From: Winogradskyella aurantiaca
GTDB taxonomy: Bacteria; Bacteroidota; Bacteroidia; Flavobacteriales; Flavobacteriaceae
Length of the DNA: 64,000 bases
Direction of reading: 5' to 3'
Assembly (NCBI RefSeq): GCF_003362725.1
Contig: NZ_QKTV01000004.1
Location: forward strand, 1-64,000
A program made the translations under genes and the position numbers. Of this stretch, positions 10,258 through 19,566 are shown in pieces. The first letter of the stretch is position 1. Each line of letters begins with the position of its first letter. The notes below the pieces were generated by a model. The model did no database searches. It was given only the letters and a program-made list of their open reading frames with translations, and had not been told where the DNA came from.

Positions 10258-10289
10258 CAGCTAACTAACTTAATTAAAACCAGATTAAA

Positions 10290-11141
10290 TTATTCGTCAT
10301 CGTCATCATCAAGTTCAATATCCAAGGTTACTAAAGTACCTTTGGTATTGGCCTCATCGATATCAAAATTGATAATGCTTGGTAACTGCTCCTGTAAGTT
10401 GGCATAGTTACCTTTAAAGTCGTTATTGGTGAGAAATAATGTTTTTAAATTATCAAGCTTGGCCAGACTATTAGGTAATTGACCAAAAAAAGCATTATTA
10501 GATAAAACAAGTTCTTCCAGGTTCTCCAGATTACCAATTGAGTTTGGAAGATTTCCAAAAAGTTGGTTATCAAACACACTTAAAACCTTTAAGTTTTCAC
10601 ATTTTGAAATTTCAGTCGGGATCTTTCCAAAAAAGCTATTACTACTTAGTATTAGTACTTCTAACTTTTTAAGTCCTCCTATAGAAGACGGAATGGCTCC
10701 AGAAAAATCGTTGTTGTATAATTCAAGAACTCTTAAGTTTTCGAGGTTGGCAATATCATCAGGCATTGCACCGCTTAATTTGTTAGAGAATAATTGTAGT
10801 TCTTCTAAGGATGTAAGATCTGTTAAACTTAAAGGAAGTTCTCCTTCAATTGCATTAAATGCTAAATTCAATTTCTTTAAATGCGTCAACACATTTAAAC
10901 CTTCTGGAAGTTTCCCTGTAAGGTTATTGAAACTTAGATTGATAGCAACAACCCTGTCATCTTTGAGGGTAATACCATGCCATGTTTCTACCGGCTTGGA
11001 CATATCCCAAGACTTTGTCCAGGAATCGCCATTTGTTGCGTTGTAAAAGTTGACCAATGCTTCCTTTTCCAGTGGTGAAACGTCCGCATAGCCAAATGCA
11101 AATAGCAAACAACATAGTAGTGTTAGTTTGAGGTTTCTCAT
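10290..11141 (-). CDS. Secreted leucine-rich-repeat protein with acidic tail
   Basis: I chose the start at 11141 (283 residues) because it gives a typical signal peptide, MRNLKLTLLCCLLFAFGYA. The frame is open upstream to 11207, but a TATATTCG -7-like box at 11177-11184 would lie inside that longer form. After a short N-terminal cap (LVNFYNATNGDSW) come about seven plant-type LRRs of roughly 24 residues (LxxLxxLxLxxNxLxGxIPxxI pattern, residues about 55-250). The protein ends in an aspartate-rich tail (DIELDDDDDE). No T9SS sorting domain is visible, so it may be periplasmic or exported otherwise. LRR proteins of this type usually mediate protein-protein contact; the partner is unknown. It is monocistronic, flanked by the tRNA and a small Cys-rich gene. 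Confidence 0.82.
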   Translation of the reverse strand: MRNLKLTLLCCLLFAFGYADVSPLEKEALVNFYNATNGDSWTKSWDMSKPVETWHGITLKDDRVVAINLSFNNLTGKLPEGLNVLTHLKKLNLAFNAIEGELPLSLTDLTSLEELQLFSNKLSGAMPDDIANLENLRVLELYNNDFSGAIPSSIGGLKKLEVLILSSNSFFGKIPTEISKCENLKVLSVFDNQLFGNLPNSIGNLENLEELVLSNNAFFGQLPNSLAKLDNLKTLFLTNNDFKGNYANLQEQLPSIINFDIDEANTKGTLVTLDIELDDDDDE

Positions 11142-11268
11142 AATAGTAGATTTTGTTGAGGGACACAATCGTGATACGAATATAGAATATATCGGATAAA
11201 AGGACAAAAAAAATCGATGAAATGCACAGTGATTTTTATAAGTATCTGTTTATTAGATACTTAACATT

Positions 11269-11451
11269 TTACTGTTCGATGCTATTTGCTTGAAAATTTC
11301 CTATATTTCCATCCTCAATTGATATGGATATTTCAATAGGGTTGCAACACACTTCGCAATCCTCAACATATTGTTGTTGCTCTATTGAGACATCAACTAA
11401 CATGGAAATAGTTTCCCAGCAATGCGGACACTGAAAAAACTGTTCTTCCAC
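11269..11451 (-). CDS. CPXCG-motif cysteine-rich small protein
   Basis: A 60-residue protein with two Cys pairs, QCPHCWE near residue 8 and EDCEVCCNPIE near residue 35, spaced as in the small CPXCG-motif family, which probably bind a metal such as zinc. It starts two bases after the stop of the TolC-like gene on the same strand, so it is probably the last gene of the efflux operon. Function is unknown; no membrane segment or signal is visible. The length matches the family. Confidence 0.75.
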   Translation of the reverse strand: MEEQFFQCPHCWETISMLVDVSIEQQQYVEDCEVCCNPIEISISIEDGNIGNFQANSIEQ

Positions 11452-11453
11452 TA

Positions 11454-12773
11454 TTAAAAAATATTGACATTTAATAATTCACCACTTAACTGAAGTACCA
11501 CGACCTCAGCAAGCTTTGCTTCGTATTTAGCTTGGTTTCGTGTCAGCTCAGCCGATAGTAAATTAAGCTGTGCCTGTCTAAAGATAATAGATGTTACTTG
11601 CCCTAATCGAAACTGCTCCTCTGTCCTTTGAAAATTATTACGAGCCGTTCTAATATTATCCTCCTGGATATAGAAGATATTCAATTTATTCTTGTAATCA
11701 GTCCAAGCATTATTGAAATCCCTTTGAACATCTAATTTTATATCCTCTTTTATCAATCTTTGGTTCTCTAAGAGGATTTTGGAATTCTTGACTCGTGTTA
11801 TGGTACTACCTCCATCAAACAAATTCCAAGAAAGACTGACTCCGGCAGAGACACCAGTATTAGTTGAAACGGCCACGAAGGATGCTGCATTGTTGTTGTT
11901 CTCATTCCAGCCATAGGTACCAAATAATCCGATAGCAGGTAAATATCCCGATCGGCTGGCCTTTAGACTAAATTCACTAATTATAATATTTTGCTCTGCC
12001 TGCAGCAGAGAGACATTATTAGCCAGAGTTTTAGCCATTAATTGTTCTTTATCCAAGCCTTCTAAAAAAGTGACGGTAGTATCAATTTCAAACTGTTCTG
12101 GTATAGCGTTACTTGTAACAACATTTAAATCGCGCTTGGCATTAATTAAATTTTGACGCGCATTAATAATATTGATACTGTCGTTATTAATATCTACCTC
12201 TGCGTTTAAAACATCAAGTTTGGTATTCTGTCCATATTCAAATTGATACTCCGCGCGCGTAAGGCGTTCTTTGGATATAGCCAAAGTCTCTTGAAGTGAG
12301 TTCACATTTTCAGACTGACGCGAGACATCATAATAAACACTCAATAGTTGCACTATGGTTAATTCAATGGTCTGCCGGGCCTCCAGTTCCGACAAGTTAT
12401 ACTCCTCTTTCAGCTGTTTGTAATTGTAGTACCTTCCTAGTCCATCGAACAACAGGTAATCAAGGCTAATAGACGCATTGTATCTGCTGCTTTCTGCTCC
12501 ATTGAGTTCAGTAGTCTCACCACTCGCAAACTCTGCCTTTAAATTATCCTGATTATAAGTGGCTCCTCCATTACCTGAAAGAACTGGCAGATAACCTGAG
12601 TTTAGAATATCCTTATTATTAGCGGCTAATTCCACGGCATTATTAGCAATCTTAATACCGTAATTATTTTCCAGTGTCAGTGTAATTGCTTCTTGAGGTG
12701 TAACGGTTTCTTGTGCTTCAATTGAAGCAACTACGACGCATAGCAAAAAGCTAATAAATACCGTTCTAGTCAT
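11454..12773 (-). CDS. TolC-family outer membrane efflux protein
   Basis: About 439 residues from the ATG at 12773, which begins a signal peptide (MTRTVFISFLLCVVVASIEAQ). An upstream in-frame ATG at 12791 is possible but would overlap the RND gene by 26 bp instead of 8. Two OEP repeats are visible: the N-terminal one starts at TPQEAITLTLENNYGIKIA, and both have long amphipathic helices rich in Asn and Gln and beta-strand segments (ISLDYLLFDGLG, VSLSWNLFDGGS). TolC-like trimers form the outer-membrane duct of tripartite pumps. It is last but one in the MFP-RND-TolC operon and translationally coupled to the RND gene. The pump substrate cannot be inferred. Confidence 0.9.
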   Translation of the reverse strand: MTRTVFISFLLCVVVASIEAQETVTPQEAITLTLENNYGIKIANNAVELAANNKDILNSGYLPVLSGNGGATYNQDNLKAEFASGETTELNGAESSRYNASISLDYLLFDGLGRYYNYKQLKEEYNLSELEARQTIELTIVQLLSVYYDVSRQSENVNSLQETLAISKERLTRAEYQFEYGQNTKLDVLNAEVDINNDSINIINARQNLINAKRDLNVVTSNAIPEQFEIDTTVTFLEGLDKEQLMAKTLANNVSLLQAEQNIIISEFSLKASRSGYLPAIGLFGTYGWNENNNNAASFVAVSTNTGVSAGVSLSWNLFDGGSTITRVKNSKILLENQRLIKEDIKLDVQRDFNNAWTDYKNKLNIFYIQEDNIRTARNNFQRTEEQFRLGQVTSIIFRQAQLNLLSAELTRNQAKYEAKLAEVVVLQLSGELLNVNIF

Positions 12774-15700
12774 GATGTTCCTGAAGTTCATTTTGTTCTT
12801 TTATAGCACGTTCCACTTCTTCTTTTGATATCTGATTTCCAGTGGCCAACCATTTACTACCTACCTTTATATTATTGCTAATGGATAATAAAACTGGCAG
12901 CACTAAAAGGGTTAGAACCGTTGCGTAAGCAATACCAAATGTTATGGAAATTGCCATTGGTTTTAAAAATTGTGCCTGCCTGCTCTTCTCCAATAGCAAT
13001 GGAGCCAATCCTGCAATTGTTGTTAAGGAGGTTAAGAAAATTGCTCTAAATCTCGATTTACCAGCTTCTCTAAGTGCCTCCTCGAAGACCATTCCAGATC
13101 TTAAATTCCGATTGAATTTTCCAATCAATACCAATCCATCGTTAACCATAATTCCAATCAAGGCAATAATTCCTAGTAGTGACAGTACATTCAATGGAAA
13201 TCCTAAGAAGAAATGGCCCCAGGCCACTGCTGTTAAACTAAATGGGATTAATAGAATTAATAACAATGGTTGCGAATAACTTCTAAAGGTAAAGGCGATG
13301 GTGGCGTAGATTAGAAGAATAACTATTAAACCAACATTTGCTATGGAGTTATTCAACTTTTCTTTTTCTCTGTTCTGACCTTCAAAAGAAGCAGATACCG
13401 TAGGATACTTAGACTGAATTTCAGGGATAATGTTTACTCTAAGATCTTCCATCACATCCGTATTACTTCCATTGGGATCCTTCATATCGGCAGAGACCTG
13501 AATTTCACGCTTGCCTTCCAAATGGTTAATAACTACGTCACCGCGCTCAATTTTATAGGTCGCAATATCTCTTAAATTCACACGCTCCCCTCTTGGAGTA
13601 ATGATGCGCATGGCATCCAGATTATTTATAGCTTCTCTATTAGACCTGTCATAACGAACCCATACTCTTATTTCATCTTGCCCTCTTTGAAATCTTTGGG
13701 CCTGTACGCCAAAGAAACCAGCTCTTACTTGATTCATTACAGTCCTTAGATCTAACCCAAGTAAATAGGCAGATTCACGGAGTTCAAGTCGAATTTCTTT
13801 GATACCAGCAGGATCATTATCTTCCACGTCTTTTAAAAGCGGATTACTACTTAAGACCTCCTTTAACTCACCTTTAGCCGATTTTAATTCCGCAATATTA
13901 TTCCCTAAAAGCGATACCGAAATAGGACTACCACCAAAGTTGCCACCTGAACCAAAAGTCAGACGCTCCACCCCAATTACCGGGCCAACCATCTCACGTA
14001 ATCTATTAGCTACTAGTAGTGAGGAAATTTCATCGGGTCGTTCTTCCCCAGGTAATAAGTTGATTCTTAACGTAGCGCTGGAACTGCTAGAAATAGTTCT
14101 GATTGTATTTTCAAACAAGGACTTACTAGAACCATCTAAATACTCATCCGTCATTGCCCTGTTTACAAGCTCAGCCTTCTCATCAATCATGTTTATAATG
14201 GAATCCGTGACACGCTCATTAGTACCATTAGGCATATCGAGTGTAACGGTGACCTGATCACTTGCAATCCTTGGAAATAAGGTGACACTAACGATACCTC
14301 CACCCACTGCACCAAAGGTGAAAATTAAAAGGGCAACAAAAATTCCTAAGGCGAGTAATTTATAAGTAAGGACAAAATTAAGCGTGGGTGCATAGATTTT
14401 ATCTCTGAAGAACGCCATGAGTTTATCGCCCCATTTATTAATAATTCGCATCTTGGCAAAAAACTGTTGCACTCGTGACATGTCTTCAGTAGGCTTAGGA
14501 GGCTTCAGAGCTTTGGAATGTGCCAAGTGCGCCGGTAAAATTATTAAGGCTTCAATTAATGACACGGTCAAGGTGAGAATTACGATAACCGATACCTCAC
14601 CGAAGAATTCACCGATTCTACTGTCTAGAAATAAAAAGGTTGAAAAGGCTAATAGCGTGGTAACTATGGCTGAAACGACAGGAGGTATCACCTCTAGTGT
14701 TCCATCTATGGCGGCATCCTTCGGACTTTTTCCTCGTTCGTAATGCTGATATATATTTTCAGCAATTACGATCCCGTCGTCAACGAGAATACCAATAACA
14801 ATAATCATCCCAAATAAGGACAAAACATTAATGGTTACATCAAATTGTCCTGCAAACATGAACATCCCCAGAAAAGAGATGGGTAACCCAAATGCCACCC
14901 AAAAAGCCAGTCGAGTATTGAGAAATAGCGATAAAAATATCAGAACCAAAATAATTCCTGCAATAGCATTCTCTACCAAGAGTTCCGTTCTTTGTACCAG
15001 GGTAATGGATCTATCGCTAACCACATCTAAACGAACATTATTATGTCGAAGGTTATACTCCTCAACATATTCCTTCACCTTTTCGGCAGAGGATATAAGA
15101 TCTTCATTATTGGTACTGGTTACTGTTACATTAACAGAAAGTTCACCATTGAAAAAGGTGGCATTTGGTGATTCGGAAAATCGATCTCTTATAACAGCGA
15201 CGTCTTTAAGGCGCACCGTTTTTCCCTGCGGTGTGGCTTTAATAACAATATTAGATAATTCATCACCATAGTAAGAGCGGTTGTTTGCCCGTATCAAATA
15301 CTCTTCGTTATTGGTTTTAATGGTACCACCAGTAACCAGAATATTAGATTGACCCACTGCTTGTGCTACATCATTAAAGGACAAATCATAAGCTAATAAA
15401 CTCGTTTCATTAACGGCTATCTCTATTTCTTCTTGAGGAAATCCTGAAATATCTATTTGAGAAATCCCATCTAGTCCACGCAATTCATTCTCAATTTGCC
15501 TTGCAATTTGTTTCAATGTAATTAGTGGAATATTGTTACCGCTTACGGCAAAACTTATGGTTTGTCTTACCTCTTCTCGTTTAGCAACGACCAGAGGTTC
15601 CATTCCTGTTGGATAGCTTGGAACACGATCTACCGCATTTTTAACCTCAAGAAGCATGAAATCAATGTTCTCATCTTTTTCGATTTCAACAGTGATAGAT

Positions 15701-15969
15701 CCGCTATTCTCTCTTGATTGTGATGTTACTCTGTCTACCCCTCTCAAACCTTTAAGGTTATCCTCAATTTTCAAAACAACACCCTCCTCTATTTCTTGAG
15801 GAGAAGCCCCAGGATAGGTGATATTAACAGTAATAATTTTTGATTCTACTAATGGGAAAAAGCTGGATTTTAATCCTAAGACTCCAATTATACCAAACGC
15901 CGCAAATGCAATAATCAGCACATTAACGGCTACGTGGTATTTAATGAAATACGCTATTACCTTTCTCAT
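12766..15969 (-). CDS. RND-family efflux transporter permease (AcrB/HAE1-like)
   Basis: A 1067-residue inner-membrane proton-driven pump of normal family length. It has the RND layout: TM1, a large periplasmic porter domain (YPGASPQEIEEGV, IDISGFPQEEIEI), TM2-6, a second periplasmic domain and TM8-12. TM4 retains the paired aspartates of the proton relay (GILVDDGIVIAENIY), as in hydrophobe/amphiphile exporters, and the loop PPVVSAIVTTLLAF is canonical. The gene lies 6 bp after the periplasmic adaptor gene and overlaps the TolC gene by 8 bp. Substrate is unknown. The paired Asp and general sequence favour an HAE1-type rather than a heavy-metal (CusA) pump. Confidence 0.92.
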   Translation of the reverse strand: MRKVIAYFIKYHVAVNVLIIAFAAFGIIGVLGLKSSFFPLVESKIITVNITYPGASPQEIEEGVVLKIEDNLKGLRGVDRVTSQSRENSGSITVEIEKDENIDFMLLEVKNAVDRVPSYPTGMEPLVVAKREEVRQTISFAVSGNNIPLITLKQIARQIENELRGLDGISQIDISGFPQEEIEIAVNETSLLAYDLSFNDVAQAVGQSNILVTGGTIKTNNEEYLIRANNRSYYGDELSNIVIKATPQGKTVRLKDVAVIRDRFSESPNATFFNGELSVNVTVTSTNNEDLISSAEKVKEYVEEYNLRHNNVRLDVVSDRSITLVQRTELLVENAIAGIILVLIFLSLFLNTRLAFWVAFGLPISFLGMFMFAGQFDVTINVLSLFGMIIVIGILVDDGIVIAENIYQHYERGKSPKDAAIDGTLEVIPPVVSAIVTTLLAFSTFLFLDSRIGEFFGEVSVIVILTLTVSLIEALIILPAHLAHSKALKPPKPTEDMSRVQQFFAKMRIINKWGDKLMAFFRDKIYAPTLNFVLTYKLLALGIFVALLIFTFGAVGGGIVSVTLFPRIASDQVTVTLDMPNGTNERVTDSIINMIDEKAELVNRAMTDEYLDGSSKSLFENTIRTISSSSSATLRINLLPGEERPDEISSLLVANRLREMVGPVIGVERLTFGSGGNFGGSPISVSLLGNNIAELKSAKGELKEVLSSNPLLKDVEDNDPAGIKEIRLELRESAYLLGLDLRTVMNQVRAGFFGVQAQRFQRGQDEIRVWVRYDRSNREAINNLDAMRIITPRGERVNLRDIATYKIERGDVVINHLEGKREIQVSADMKDPNGSNTDVMEDLRVNIIPEIQSKYPTVSASFEGQNREKEKLNNSIANVGLIVILLIYATIAFTFRSYSQPLLLILLIPFSLTAVAWGHFFLGFPLNVLSLLGIIALIGIMVNDGLVLIGKFNRNLRSGMVFEEALREAGKSRFRAIFLTSLTTIAGLAPLLLEKSRQAQFLKPMAISITFGIAYATVLTLLVLPVLLSISNNIKVGSKWLATGNQISKEEVERAIKEQNELQEHHD

Positions 15970-15975
15970 AACAAC

Positions 15976-17103
15976 CTATTTCTCGTTTCTGGCTGATTGA
16001 ACGGGCTTAACTACCATTCCAGCATATGCTCCAGGCACGGGTTTAGACACAATAACTTCTCCATCTGGAATACCTTTAACTACTACCTCCTTATCTGAGA
16101 AGTACACTGGTTTTACATCTATTAAATCCAGAAGAGTGTCTCTAACAACAAATATCTGATCATTTCCAAATAAGAGCCCGCGATTTATTTGTATGGCATT
16201 GGTTTCTTTTTTAGCAGCAATTTCAGCCTCTAAATAAATACCTTCGCGTAAATCAGGATGTGCAACTTGAAGAAAGGCTGTAATTGTTTGTGTTGTTAAA
16301 TCAACGCTTCCATTGATTCTTGCCACTGTTCCAGTATAGGTTGAGGACCCATCCAAAGTAGTTAATGAAACTTCCTCACCCACCTTTAACATACTCGCAT
16401 ATGTTTTTGAAATAGCCACCTCTATCTCATAAGCAGAGGTATCAATAAAGTCTCCCAATTTCTGTCCATTTCGCACCAAACTACCCTCTGTAACAAGAGC
16501 ATTAGTTAGGATACCATTAAAAGGAGCACTTATCACATATTTAGATAAGCGTTGTTCTAAATTTTTTACGTTGTAATAACTAGAAACAATCCCACGACCG
16601 GTAATAAAATAATTCTCTGTTTCACTGGTCATTTTAGGTAATTCTGGTGTGGACTTTTCCATATCAAAACTGCGCAAATAAGTCAACCACTTGTCATAAA
16701 CATCAGGGTAATCCAAACGTAAATCGGGCATAATGGCTGCTATTGAGTTATACAAGTTGCTTTTGGCTGATTGCACAGACGCATAATATTCCGCAGCATC
16801 AATACGTATAAGTGCCTCTCCTTTCTTATAGATCTGGCCAGGTCTGAACAATTTCTTTGCGGGTTTAAAAACCCCCTGAACTTCGGCAAATAATTCCACT
16901 CTACTTCTTGCAATTAAGTTTCCACTTGCCTCTATCCTTATGGGCACAGTTCCATTGGCAACTGTATCTACATAGACAGCCTTGACAATTTTTGTGGTAC
17001 GTGGCTTGGGACGCTTTTTGTTTTCTACTAAGTAAACGGATAAAAAGACGGATCCAATAACGAGTGCTAGCCCTAGAAAGGACAAAATAATTTTACGTAA
17101 CAT
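15976..17103 (-). CDS. RND efflux periplasmic adaptor (membrane fusion protein)
   Basis: 375 residues. An N-terminal membrane anchor (IILSFLGLALVIGSVFLSVYL, residues about 5-26) has no lipobox. It is followed by split biotinyl-lipoyl halves (RSRVELFAEVQGVFKP... and YVISAPFNGILTNALVTEG), a short helical hairpin between them, a beta-barrel (VGEEVSLTTLDGSSTYTGTV) and a membrane-proximal domain. The adaptor bridges the RND pump and TolC. It is the first gene of the operon, with a TAACTTTG box just upstream. Confidence 0.9.
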   Translation of the reverse strand: MLRKIILSFLGLALVIGSVFLSVYLVENKKRPKPRTTKIVKAVYVDTVANGTVPIRIEASGNLIARSRVELFAEVQGVFKPAKKLFRPGQIYKKGEALIRIDAAEYYASVQSAKSNLYNSIAAIMPDLRLDYPDVYDKWLTYLRSFDMEKSTPELPKMTSETENYFITGRGIVSSYYNVKNLEQRLSKYVISAPFNGILTNALVTEGSLVRNGQKLGDFIDTSAYEIEVAISKTYASMLKVGEEVSLTTLDGSSTYTGTVARINGSVDLTTQTITAFLQVAHPDLREGIYLEAEIAAKKETNAIQINRGLLFGNDQIFVVRDTLLDLIDVKPVYFSDKEVVVKGIPDGEVIVSKPVPGAYAGMVVKPVQSARNEK

Positions 17104-17126
17104 AGATATTGACGGTCAGTAAGGTG

Positions 17127-17134
17127 CAAAGTTA
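17127..17134 (-). promoter_or_regulatory. -7 box of the efflux operon promoter
   Basis: TAACTTTG on the minus strand fits the Bacteroidota TAnnTTTG -7 consensus and lies 24-31 bp upstream of the adaptor start. A good -33 TTTG was not found at the standard distance. Confidence 0.42.
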
Positions 17135-17174
17135 CCCCGAAGTTCAGTTCTTGCAGTTAAAAATATCTTAATTG

Positions 17175-19091
17175 TTAAATCGACAATTCGTCAATACAGG
17201 TCTGTAATTCCTCCCACTCCATCATGAGTTGGTCCAGCTGTGTTTTCTTTTCTTGATAGGAATTGAAAAAATCAGGATTAGCTGCTGTTTCATCATAATT
17301 TGTTTCGAGCTGAACATCATCTTCTTTGATGGAACTCTCCAAATCGTTGATTTGACGCTCTACCTTACTTAACTTATTATTTAAGCTTTTAAGTCGTTTC
17401 TGGTTTTCGTAGCTGGATTTATTACTATGCGACTTAATATTTTTGCTTTTGGAGGTACTTCGTTGTTCAGCTTCACGAAGATTGTTCAAACGTCTGTGCT
17501 CCAAATAAAAATCAATATCTCCTAGATATTCTTTAATCTTCTTGTCCTTAAATTCGTAAACAACATTCGTAAGTCCTTGCAGAAATTCTCTATCGTGAGA
17601 GACTAAAACTAGAGTTCCTTGAAAAGCTCTCAGGGCTTCTTTTAAAACATTTTTTGATTTGATGTCCAAGTGATTGGTAGGCTCATCCATTATTAAAACG
17701 TTTAATGGTTGAAGCAGCAATTTGGCAAGTGCTAAGCGGTTTCTTTCACCACCCGATAACACCTTGACGTACTTATCAACCGTTTCGCCTCTAAAAAGAA
17801 ATGCCCCTAATATATCTCTAACCTTTGAACGGTTACTTTCATTAGCTGCATCTATCATTGTGTCCAGAACCGTCTTATTACCATCAAGATAATCTGCCTG
17901 ATTCTGAGCAAAATATCCAATCTGAACATTATGCCCTAATTTGAGACTTCCCCCGTGCTCCAATTCCCCGACCATAATTTTAGCAAGTGTAGATTTTCCC
18001 TGACCATTTTGTCCAACAAAAGCAATCTTAGAACCTCTCGCTATCAACATGGATACCGATCGCAGTACTTCGAGTTCTCCATAGAATTTTGAAACGGCCT
18101 CTAATTCTAAGATCACCTTCCCAGGCGGCACCTTAACCGGAAACTGAACGGTCATAACACTGTTGTCTTCCTCGTCCACTTCGATGCGATCCATCCGATC
18201 TAGCTTTTTAATAAGGGATTGTGCCATAGACGCTTTGGAGGCCTTTGCCCTAAATTTTTCAATGAGCTTCTCAGTCTGCTGTATTTGTTTTTCCTGATTC
18301 TTTTGAGCAGCAAGTTGTTGGGTTTTCATTTCTTTTCGCAACTCAAGAAACTTCGTATACGGTTTGTTATAGTCATAAATGGAACCCAATGAAATTTCAA
18401 TAGTTCTATTGGTTACATTATCCAGGAACATGGTATCGTGTGAGACTAACACCACCGCGCCCGAAAAATTATTTAAGAATCCCTCCAACCATAAAATAGA
18501 CTCAATATCAAGATGGTTAGTAGGCTCATCGAGTAAGAGAAGGTCATTTTTTTGCAATAACAGCTTCGCCAATTCAATGCGCATACGCCAACCTCCAGAA
18601 AAAGTATCTGTTTGTTTATTGAAATCTGAACGTTCAAATCCCAAACCCATTAATATTTTTTCAGTATCGCCTTGATAACTATAACCGCCTAGAATTTCAT
18701 AGGTGTGCTGAAGTTCATTCAGATCAACCATTAACTGTTCGTAAGAATCGGATTCATAATCTTCACGTTCTGCCAACTCATGATTAATATCGGATAACTG
18801 CTTTTCGATTTCCTTTATTTCTGAAAAGGCTTTATACGACTCTTCCAAAACCGTTTGGCCATATTCAAAGTCAATATCCTGTTTTAGAAAACCGACCTTC
18901 AGGGTTTTGTCAGCAGCCATTTGCCCTGAATCTGCTTCCATTTCCTTGGATAGTAATTTAAGAAGTGTGGACTTACCTGCACCATTTTTTCCAATAAGAC
19001 CTACACGATTACCAGGTACAATTTTGAAACTAATATTTTCAAAAAGATAAGTTCCTTGAAAGGCTATTGATAACCCATGTACGTTAAGCAT
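17175..19091 (-). CDS. ABC-F family ATP-binding protein (Uup/YdiF-like)
   Basis: A soluble 638-residue protein with two ABC cassettes and no membrane segments. Cassette 1 has Walker A GKNGAGKS (residues 34-41), signature FSGGWRMRIELAKLL and Walker B LLLLDEPTNHLD. Cassette 2 has GQNGQGKS, LSGGERNRLALAKLL and VLIMDEPTNHLD. An inter-domain linker rich in Lys, Gln and Glu follows the first cassette, and a C-terminal coiled coil (LNNKLSKVERQINDLESSI) of about 70 residues resembles the Uup/YdiF arm. ABC-F proteins act on the ribosome in translation; some confer antibiotic resistance, but the general layout here is the housekeeping type. Single gene, divergent from the DUF983 gene. Confidence 0.9.
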   Translation of the reverse strand: MLNVHGLSIAFQGTYLFENISFKIVPGNRVGLIGKNGAGKSTLLKLLSKEMEADSGQMAADKTLKVGFLKQDIDFEYGQTVLEESYKAFSEIKEIEKQLSDINHELAEREDYESDSYEQLMVDLNELQHTYEILGGYSYQGDTEKILMGLGFERSDFNKQTDTFSGGWRMRIELAKLLLQKNDLLLLDEPTNHLDIESILWLEGFLNNFSGAVVLVSHDTMFLDNVTNRTIEISLGSIYDYNKPYTKFLELRKEMKTQQLAAQKNQEKQIQQTEKLIEKFRAKASKASMAQSLIKKLDRMDRIEVDEEDNSVMTVQFPVKVPPGKVILELEAVSKFYGELEVLRSVSMLIARGSKIAFVGQNGQGKSTLAKIMVGELEHGGSLKLGHNVQIGYFAQNQADYLDGNKTVLDTMIDAANESNRSKVRDILGAFLFRGETVDKYVKVLSGGERNRLALAKLLLQPLNVLIMDEPTNHLDIKSKNVLKEALRAFQGTLVLVSHDREFLQGLTNVVYEFKDKKIKEYLGDIDFYLEHRRLNNLREAEQRSTSKSKNIKSHSNKSSYENQKRLKSLNNKLSKVERQINDLESSIKEDDVQLETNYDETAANPDFFNSYQEKKTQLDQLMMEWEELQTCIDELSI

Positions 19092-19176
19092 ATTTGTGAC
19101 TTTTGTTACTTAAAAAACTGGTTAATAAAGTATCTTTACTATCCATATTTAGGCCGCTAAATTAAAGTAAATACAG

Positions 19177-19566
19177 ATGATTAAAAAGGGAACCAAATTA
19201 TACAGCATTCTATTTGGAGTTTGTCCTAAGTGCCAAAACGAATCTATGTACAACGAAAAAAATCCTTATATCATTACCGATACTTTAAAAATAAACGACA
19301 ACTGTTTCCATTGTAAGACTAAATACAGACTAGAACCCTCTTTTTTCTATGGATCTATGTATGTAAGTTATGGCGTTGGTGTTGCCTTTGCCGTCGCGAG
19401 TTTTGTGATTACGTATTTAATAATGGGCACTTCATTAATGACGTCCTTTTATGGCATTGTAGGAACGCTTGTTGTATTTATGCCTATTATTATGAGACTA
19501 TCCAGAAATATCTGGATAAATCTGTTTATGAACTATGACCCTAAATTAGATAAGAAATCCTCCTGA
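19177..19566 (+). CDS. DUF983 family membrane protein
   Basis: 129 residues. The N-terminal part carries two CxxC-type pairs, VCPKCQNESMY (near residue 17) and NCFHCKTKY (near residue 44), typical of a small zinc-binding knuckle. Two hydrophobic segments follow (VSYGVGVAFAVASFVITYL and SFYGIVGTLVVFMPIIM). This is the DUF983 pattern; its biochemical role is unknown. The stop overlaps the convergent FAD oxidoreductase gene by 34 bp. A TATCTTTA sequence at 19131-19138 could be its -7 box. Confidence 0.82.
   Translation: MIKKGTKLYSILFGVCPKCQNESMYNEKNPYIITDTLKINDNCFHCKTKYRLEPSFFYGSMYVSYGVGVAFAVASFVITYLIMGTSLMTSFYGIVGTLVVFMPIIMRLSRNIWINLFMNYDPKLDKKSS

Noticed and set aside
12944-15271. Plus-strand frames opposite the RND pump gene
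   Set aside because: Antisense shadows of a well-supported coding region.
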